Source of the DNA: an uncultured Sutterella sp. | GTDB lineage: Bacteria; Pseudomonadota; Gammaproteobacteria; Burkholderiales; Burkholderiaceae_F | Assembly (NCBI GenBank): GCA_900770335.1 | Contig: CAAGKD010000031.1 | Coordinates: 1-15,839 of the forward strand | Reading direction: 5' to 3' | DNA length: 15,839 nt | In this document: positions 12,177-15,839 of the stretch, in pieces | Position numbering within the stretch: position 1 is the stretch's first letter | Layout of the letters: every line of letters begins with the position of its first letter | The notes under the pieces: model-generated | Told to the model about the DNA's origin: nothing | Seen by the model: only the letters and a program-made list of their open reading frames with translations | The model's database searches: none | Made by a program: the position numbers and the translations under genes

Positions 12177-13145
12177 TCAGCCGTGCAGCCAGGTGAGGAT
12201 GATCATCCAGACGGGCAGGACGATCGCCGCAAGGAGCGTCGTCGAGGCGACGGCGGTCGTCGCGAACTTCACGTCCGCGTGGTGGTAGCGCGCGAGCACC
12301 GCGATCTGCGTGATGCACGGCAGCGCCGCCTGGATCACGTAGACCTTCGCGTAGAGCTCCGGAACGGGAAGAACGTACGTGAGCCCGACCACGACGAGCG
12401 GGCTCACGAGAAAGCGCCCGAAGAGCGCGAGGCCGAGGTCCTTCGTGATCCGGATGTTGCGGATTCCGATCGAGTGGATCATCAGGCCGATGAAGATGAG
12501 GGCGAGCGGCGTCGTGATGCCGCCCATGTACTTCGCCGCGGCCATCACCGGATCGGGGAGCCTGAGGTTGAGCAGGAGGAGCGCGATCGCAAGCAGGAAC
12601 CCGCAGAGCGGGGGCGAGAACACGCGCTTCACCGTTGCGAGCGAAAGAACCCTGGGCGCCTCGCGCTTCTCCGTAGCGAGGCCGTCCATCGCCTCGAGGT
12701 AGTTGCCCATCGTCCAGAAGAACGTCGTGTTCGCGAAGAAGTAGAGCAGCGTCGGAATGACCGCCTCGTCGCCGAAGAGCGCGATCGAGACGGGCAGGCC
12801 GATGAACATGTTGTTCGAGGCCGTGTAGGCCGAGGAGAAGATCCCCGAGTGCGTGCGCTCGACCCTCCCGAGCCGGATCACGATGCGGCTCGTGAGAAAG
12901 ACCGTCCACATCGAGACGAACGGCAGGACCATGGGGCCGGCGAGCGCGAGCAGCGCGTCGTGCGTGAGGCGCTCCGAGACGCTCGCGAAGAGGTAGCAGG
13001 GTAGCGACAGGAACGTCACGAGCCGCGCGATGAGCTGCGTCGCCTTCTGGTCGTACCAGCCATTCGACGCGGTCCAGTAGCCCGCTCCGGCGAGGAGCCC
13101 CATGATGATGACGCAGTTGATTGACTTGAGAAAGGCTTCGAGCAT
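12177..13145 (-). CDS. AEC-family (auxin efflux carrier-like) permease
   Basis: A 322-residue integral inner-membrane carrier of the AEC family (TC 2.A.69), whose bacterial members move small organic acids such as malate or malonate; the substrate here is unknown. About ten hydrophobic segments are arranged as two half-repeats around a hydrophilic loop near 155-172. The first half carries SNNMFIGLPV (110-119), the Asn/Gly/Pro-containing crossover motif typical of the family. The second half has LALIFIGLMIHSIGIRN (214-230) and AALPCITQIAVLA (273-285). Length is in the usual 300-330 range. The ATG has GGAG about nine bases upstream. It lies 14 bases downstream of the MFS transporter on the same strand, so the two are probably co-transcribed. 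Confidence 0.9.
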   Translation of the reverse strand: MLEAFLKSINCVIIMGLLAGAGYWTASNGWYDQKATQLIARLVTFLSLPCYLFASVSERLTHDALLALAGPMVLPFVSMWTVFLTSRIVIRLGRVERTHSGIFSSAYTASNNMFIGLPVSIALFGDEAVIPTLLYFFANTTFFWTMGNYLEAMDGLATEKREAPRVLSLATVKRVFSPPLCGFLLAIALLLLNLRLPDPVMAAAKYMGGITTPLALIFIGLMIHSIGIRNIRITKDLGLALFGRFLVSPLVVVGLTYVLPVPELYAKVYVIQAALPCITQIAVLARYHHADVKFATTAVASTTLLAAIVLPVWMIILTWLHG

Positions 13146-13159
13146 GTTTGAGCGCTCCG

Positions 13160-14413
13160 TCAGCGTCCGCCGCTGAAGTCCACCGCCTGGCCGCGCGCGG
13201 CCTCAAGCCTCATGTGCCGGCCGAGCCAGAGCGAGAGCGCGACGAGAAGCGCCGCGGACGCGAGGAAGATCGCGCACAGGCACGCGCGCGCGTCGCCCAT
13301 CGCCGTGAACGGAGCGACGAGCCCCCCGCCCACGAAGGATACGGCGCCGAGGACCGCGGCGGCGAAGCCCGAGCGCTTCCTGTGGAGCGTGAGCGCCGCG
13401 GTCATGGCCGCGGGGAGGGTGAGGCCGAGCGAGAAGAGCACGACGACGTAGCTCGGCAGCACTCCGGCAAAGGAGATGTCCGCGGCGAAGCTCGCCGCGA
13501 GGATCGCTGAGCCGGCGAGCATGCCGAAGGCGCCGACCGCGAGGGCCTTGAGCGGGTCAGCGAAGCGGCTCGAGAGCGTTGCGCCGACGGCGAGCGAGAG
13601 CGCCATGCCGCCGAAGATGAGGCCGTAGGCTTCCGACGACAGGCCGAAGTGCCCGCGCAGGATGAAGGGCGAGGAGGAGATGTGGCCGAAGAGGATCGCC
13701 GAGGAGAGGAACTGCTGGATGACGATCGCGACGAAGACCGGGTCCGTGAAGAGGATCCGCGCGCTCGCCTCAAGGGTCTCGGCGCATTCATTCTCGTGCG
13801 CGGGGGCCGTCCCCGCGTCCGCGCGCATCTCGGCGCGGCTCCTCGGATGGGTTTCGGCGAGGACGAAGACCGTGATGAGCAGGAGCGCGACGCCCGCGGC
13901 GAAGAGGATCCAGAAGATGCCGCGCCAGCCCACGTGGGCGGCGACAAGGGCCCCGAGAAGCGGCGCCGAGATCGGGGCGATGCCCTGGATCGCGCCCATG
14001 ACGGCCATGAAGGAGCCGAGCTCGCGGCCCGTGTAGCGGTCCGCGGCAACGGAGCGCGACATCACGATCGCGCCCGAGGCGCCGAGGCCTTCGAGAAAGC
14101 GCATCGCGAGGAACATCCAGATCGTCGGCGCCAGGGCCGTGCCGAGCGTGGAGAGCGTGAAGATCAGCAGGCACCAGGCGAGAGGCTTTCTGCGGCCGGT
14201 CTTGTCCGAGATCGGTCCCACGAAGAGCTGCCCGGCGGCCAGCCCCCACATCGTCGTGGAAAGACCGAGCTGAACGAGCGCGGGGGTCGTGCGGAAGTCC
14301 GTCGTCTGCTCGGGGAGTGTGGGAAGATAAAAGTCCGTCACGAAGGGGCCGAAGGCGGCCAGCGTGGCGAGAAAGAGGAGAAGGAAGAGGCGGCTGTTGG
14401 TTTTCTCTTGCAT
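13160..14413 (-). CDS. Bcr/CflA-type MFS drug/proton antiporter
   Basis: A 12-helix major facilitator of the DHA1 group, which exports drugs or metabolites in exchange for protons across the inner membrane. Diagnostic features are DFYLPTLP (27-34) at the end of helix 1, motif A GQLFVGPISDKTGRRKPL (61-78) between helices 2 and 3, and GIAPISAPLLGALV (144-157) in helix 5, all characteristic of Bcr/CflA proteins. A central cytoplasmic loop (about 188-222) divides the two halves. I take the ATG at 14411-14413 (417 residues), with AGG just upstream, because it leaves about eight residues before helix 1 as in E. coli Bcr. An ATG at 14488 would add 25 residues with no ribosome site. It is the first gene of a two-gene unit with the AEC carrier. 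The substrate cannot be predicted. Confidence 0.92.
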   Translation of the reverse strand: MQEKTNSRLFLLLFLATLAAFGPFVTDFYLPTLPEQTTDFRTTPALVQLGLSTTMWGLAAGQLFVGPISDKTGRRKPLAWCLLIFTLSTLGTALAPTIWMFLAMRFLEGLGASGAIVMSRSVAADRYTGRELGSFMAVMGAIQGIAPISAPLLGALVAAHVGWRGIFWILFAAGVALLLITVFVLAETHPRSRAEMRADAGTAPAHENECAETLEASARILFTDPVFVAIVIQQFLSSAILFGHISSSPFILRGHFGLSSEAYGLIFGGMALSLAVGATLSSRFADPLKALAVGAFGMLAGSAILAASFAADISFAGVLPSYVVVLFSLGLTLPAAMTAALTLHRKRSGFAAAVLGAVSFVGGGLVAPFTAMGDARACLCAIFLASAALLVALSLWLGRHMRLEAARGQAVDFSGGR

Positions 14414-14703
14414 TGCCTGGTGAACGCAGTCCGGTTGACTGATCGGACGGGCGCTTTCGAGAAGCCTGAGGGGCTTCTGAACGGCCATTCTGTCAGCATG
14501 CGGCGATTCTATTGAAATTCGCTCGGCGCACTCCTGCGCAAATTCGCAATTCCTCTTTTGGATTAAGCATTGCTGCGTATGCCGGCGGGAAGGCCGGTCC
14601 GGCGGCGATTTGAATCCGGGTCGGTCCGTCGTTTGCCGCCGAAGGGCGCTCTGCGCTAAAGTTTCCGGCTCCCGACTCGCATGAAAGCATTTCTTCCCCG
14701 CAG
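14414..14703. other. Divergent intergenic region between MFS transporter and slmA
   Basis: About 290 bases. It contains a minus-strand -10-like TAGAAT (14511-14506) that could serve the transporter unit, with no convincing -35 at standard spacing. An unusually A/T-rich stretch lies at 14540-14575, and a predicted plus-strand promoter for slmA at 14633-14662. The 5' part (14414-14488) is open in the transporter frame but looks like leader. I see no small gene or operator with clear symmetry, and no partner regulator for the transporters. Confidence 0.5.
14633..14662 (+). promoter_or_regulatory. Predicted slmA promoter
   Basis: A -35 TTGCCG (14633-14638) and a -10 TAAAGT (14657-14662) with an 18-base spacer each match the sigma70 consensus at four of six positions. 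The predicted start lies about 35 bases before the slmA ATG. The spacer ends GCGCTCTGCGC, similar to that of the predicted tilS promoter. Confidence 0.45.
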
Positions 14704-15387
14704 ATGAGCACCCTGTCCCAGTCCGAAGCCCCTTCCGACATCAAGTCTGCCGCCGCCGGCGCCGCCGCGTCCGGATCCGACCGGCCGACGGTCCGCCTCC
14801 CGCGTCCGGGACGGGCGAGGCGCAACCGGCGCTCGGACATCCTGCAGACCCTTGCGAGGCTGCTCGAGGATCCGCAGTGCGACCGCATCACGACGGCGCT
14901 CATCGCGAGGCAGCTCGACCTCTCCGAGGCGGCGCTCTACCGGAGCTTCCCCTCGAAGGGCGCGATGTTCGACGCGCTGATCGAGTTCGTCGAGACGAGC
15001 CTGCTCGATCTCTTCGGCCGCATCCGCGAGGACCGCACGCTCCAGGCCACGGCCCGCGTGCAGGTGATGATCACGGTGATGCTCGACTTCGTCGACGCCA
15101 ACCGGGGCCTCGCCCGCGTGATGACCGGACAGGTCCTCATGAAGGAGGATCCGCGCCTCACCGAGCGCATGACGCACCTTCTCGACAAGCTCGAGATGGG
15201 CCTGCGGCAGACCTTCCGCGACGCGGTGACGGCGCGCGAGCTTCCGGCGGACTTCAACGCCGACGCGCGCGCAAACCTCGTGATGAACTGGGTGATGGGC
15301 CGCTGGATGCGGTTCGTGATGACGGGCTTTCGCGCCCGCCCCAACGGCGTGAGCCCCGTCGCGCTCGCACCCTTCTTCGTCGCCTGA
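14704..15387 (+). CDS. slmA: Nucleoid occlusion factor SlmA (TetR superfamily)
   Basis: SlmA is a TetR-like DNA-binding protein that sits on chromosomal SlmA-binding sites and blocks FtsZ ring assembly over the nucleoid. The helix-turn-helix region reads RRSDILQTLARLLED (42-56) and RITTALIARQLDLSEAALYRSFPSK (61-85 in total), followed by MFDALIEFVE (88-97). These match the E. coli SlmA segments EAALYRHFPSK and MFDSLIEFIE. The FtsZ-contact region around NRGLARVMTGQVLMKED (133-149) also matches the SlmA pattern NPGLTRILTGHALMFE, which separates it from generic TetR regulators. It has 227 residues against about 198 in E. coli; the excess is a Ser/Ala/Pro-rich N-terminal stretch (1-38) before the DNA-binding domain. 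The ATG follows the predicted promoter closely, with no obvious Shine-Dalgarno. It is followed by a strong terminator, so it is transcribed alone. Confidence 0.88.
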   Translation: MSTLSQSEAPSDIKSAAAGAAASGSDRPTVRLPRPGRARRNRRSDILQTLARLLEDPQCDRITTALIARQLDLSEAALYRSFPSKGAMFDALIEFVETSLLDLFGRIREDRTLQATARVQVMITVMLDFVDANRGLARVMTGQVLMKEDPRLTERMTHLLDKLEMGLRQTFRDAVTARELPADFNADARANLVMNWVMGRWMRFVMTGFRARPNGVSPVALAPFFVA

Positions 15388-15405
15388 CTGAAATCAGTCG
15401 TCCGG

Positions 15406-15425
15406 CGATCAGGCCCGATCAGGCC
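15406..15425. repeat. Two tandem copies of CGATCAGGCC
   Basis: The 10-base unit CGATCAGGCC is present twice head to tail, 18 bases after the slmA stop. Just upstream GACTGA and TCAGTC (15386-15399) form a short inverted repeat over the slmA stop codon. Function unknown; probably part of the 3' untranslated region. Confidence 0.7.
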
Positions 15426-15445
15426 GTTCGCCTGAAGACGAAGCC

Positions 15446-15481
15446 GCCCGGGCTCCGAAAGTCGGAGCGCCGGGCGCTTTT
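15446..15481 (+). terminator. Intrinsic terminator of slmA
   Basis: GCCCGG (15446-15451) pairs with CCGGGC (15470-15475), and CTCCGA (15453-15458) with TCGGAG (15462-15467), around a three-base loop with a small internal mismatch. GC and then TTTT (15478-15481) follow. This is a good Rho-independent terminator about 60 bases after the slmA stop. Confidence 0.85.
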
Positions 15482-15487
15482 GCATCC

Positions 15488-15509
15488 GACGGGCGCGCAA
15501 GCGCCCGTC
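15488..15509. terminator. Perfect 9-bp hairpin with GCAA tetraloop between convergent genes
   Basis: GACGGGCGC (15488-15496) and GCGCCCGTC (15501-15509) enclose GCAA, a GNRA tetraloop on the plus strand. It lies between the slmA terminator and the end of ppsR, so it may protect the slmA mRNA end or help terminate ppsR read from the other side. No U run follows directly on the minus strand. Confidence 0.55.
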
Positions 15510-15532
15510 AGGCGCTCGCCCGGGCCGGACGG

Positions 15533-15839
15533 TCAGGCCTTCCTCTGGCGGTCCAGTCCGAGCTCGGACATGATCGTCGCGGAGATCTCCTCGATCGACT
15601 TCGTCGTCGAGTTGAGCCAGCGGATGCCCTCGCGGCGCATCAGATTCTCCGCGTCATGGATCTCCTGGCGGCAGTTCTCGATGCTCGCGTAGCGGCTCCC
15701 CGGGCGGCGCTCGTTGCGGATCTCCGAGAGGCGCTCGGGCGTGATCGACAGGCCGAAGAGCTTGTGCCTGAGGGGCAGGAGCGCCTCGGGGAGCGACCCG
15801 CGGTCGAAGTCTTCGGGAATGAGCGGATAGTTCGCGACC
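15533..15839 (-). CDS. ppsR: PEP synthase regulatory protein (pyruvate, water dikinase kinase/pyrophosphorylase), C-terminal part
   Basis: PpsR (DUF299 family) switches phosphoenolpyruvate synthase off by ADP-dependent phosphorylation of an active-site Thr and on by Pi-dependent removal. Only the last 101 residues and the TGA stop are inside the window; the P-loop and N-terminus lie beyond base 839 of the last kilobase. The visible part has the conserved run NYPLIPEDF, then RHKLFGLSITPERLSEIRNE, RRPGSRYAS, and REGIRWLNSTTKSIEEISA, which are strongly diagnostic of the family's C-terminal half. It converges on slmA. In many proteobacteria ppsR lies next to and divergent from ppsA, so ppsA may follow just outside the window; that is inference. 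Confidence 0.92.
   Translation of the reverse strand, partial: VANYPLIPEDFDRGSLPEALLPLRHKLFGLSITPERLSEIRNERRPGSRYASIENCRQEIHDAENLMRREGIRWLNSTTKSIEEISATIMSELGLDRQRKA

Noticed and set aside
11662..13206. 514-codon minus-strand open frame spanning two genes
   Set aside because: It overlaps the AEC carrier in another frame and runs antisense into the 221-residue gene, with no hydrophobic or motif pattern.
14414..14488. 25-codon N-terminal extension of the MFS transporter from the ATG at 14488
   Set aside because: No ribosome site, and Bcr/CflA proteins have only a short segment before helix 1. The ATG at 14413 fits better, though the longer form cannot be excluded.
1..15839. Defence island, prophage, integron, CRISPR or insertion sequence
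   Set aside because: No integrase, transposase, phage or nuclease-effector genes, no spaced direct repeats and no attachment-site duplications are visible. The flanking genes are ordinary chromosomal housekeeping genes.

Overview
This looks like a G+C-rich chromosomal contig from a proteobacterium, most likely a betaproteobacterium (Burkholderiales). A Sutterellaceae-like gut organism is my guess, but the genus cannot be fixed from the sequence alone. The evidence is a set of ordinary proteobacterial housekeeping genes (mutS, suhB, tilS, slmA, ppsR), strong GC preference at third codon positions, and every complete gene ending in TGA. I see no tRNA, rRNA, insertion sequence, phage gene, integrase or CRISPR array. 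The first 23 bases are not genomic: they match the 3' end of the Illumina read-1 adapter, so base 1 is an assembly end and the first gene is cut by it.

Layout. 24-357 (-): start of a GntR/FCD transcription regulator, cut by the contig end. A run of 11 G lies just upstream of it. 521-3172 (-): mutS, mismatch recognition. 3215-3275: two tandem intrinsic terminators that close the next unit. 3355-4524 (-): suhB, an inositol-monophosphatase-family protein with a long Lys/Ala/Glu-rich tail. 4525-4926: divergent control region with one promoter per side and strongly structured leaders. 4927-7395 (+): tilS, tRNA-Ile lysidine synthetase, about twice the usual length because of disordered extensions at both ends. 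7408-11013 (+): a 1201-residue Upf1-like superfamily 1 helicase in the same frame, 12 bases after tilS. 11113-11313 (-): a 66-residue two-helix membrane protein. 11464-12129 (+): an unrecognised 221-residue protein with a Pro/Ala-rich middle and a helical, charged C-terminus. 12177-14413 (-): a two-gene transporter unit, Bcr/CflA-type MFS followed by an AEC-family carrier. 14704-15387 (+): slmA, nucleoid-occlusion regulator. 15533-15839 (-): C-terminal part of ppsR, cut by the window end.

How the genes fit together. Most of the window is genome maintenance and RNA metabolism: mismatch repair (MutS), rRNA antitermination or phosphatase activity (SuhB), tRNA wobble modification (TilS), an uncharacterised helicase apparently co-transcribed with tilS, and division-site control (SlmA). 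The two transporters form a separate export/uptake unit. Convergent gene pairs are separated by strong hairpins, which are probable bidirectional terminators. The least explained items are the helicase with its roughly 400-residue uncharacterised N-terminus, the SuhB and TilS extensions, the structured suhB leader, and the two small unknown genes at 11.1-12.1 kb.
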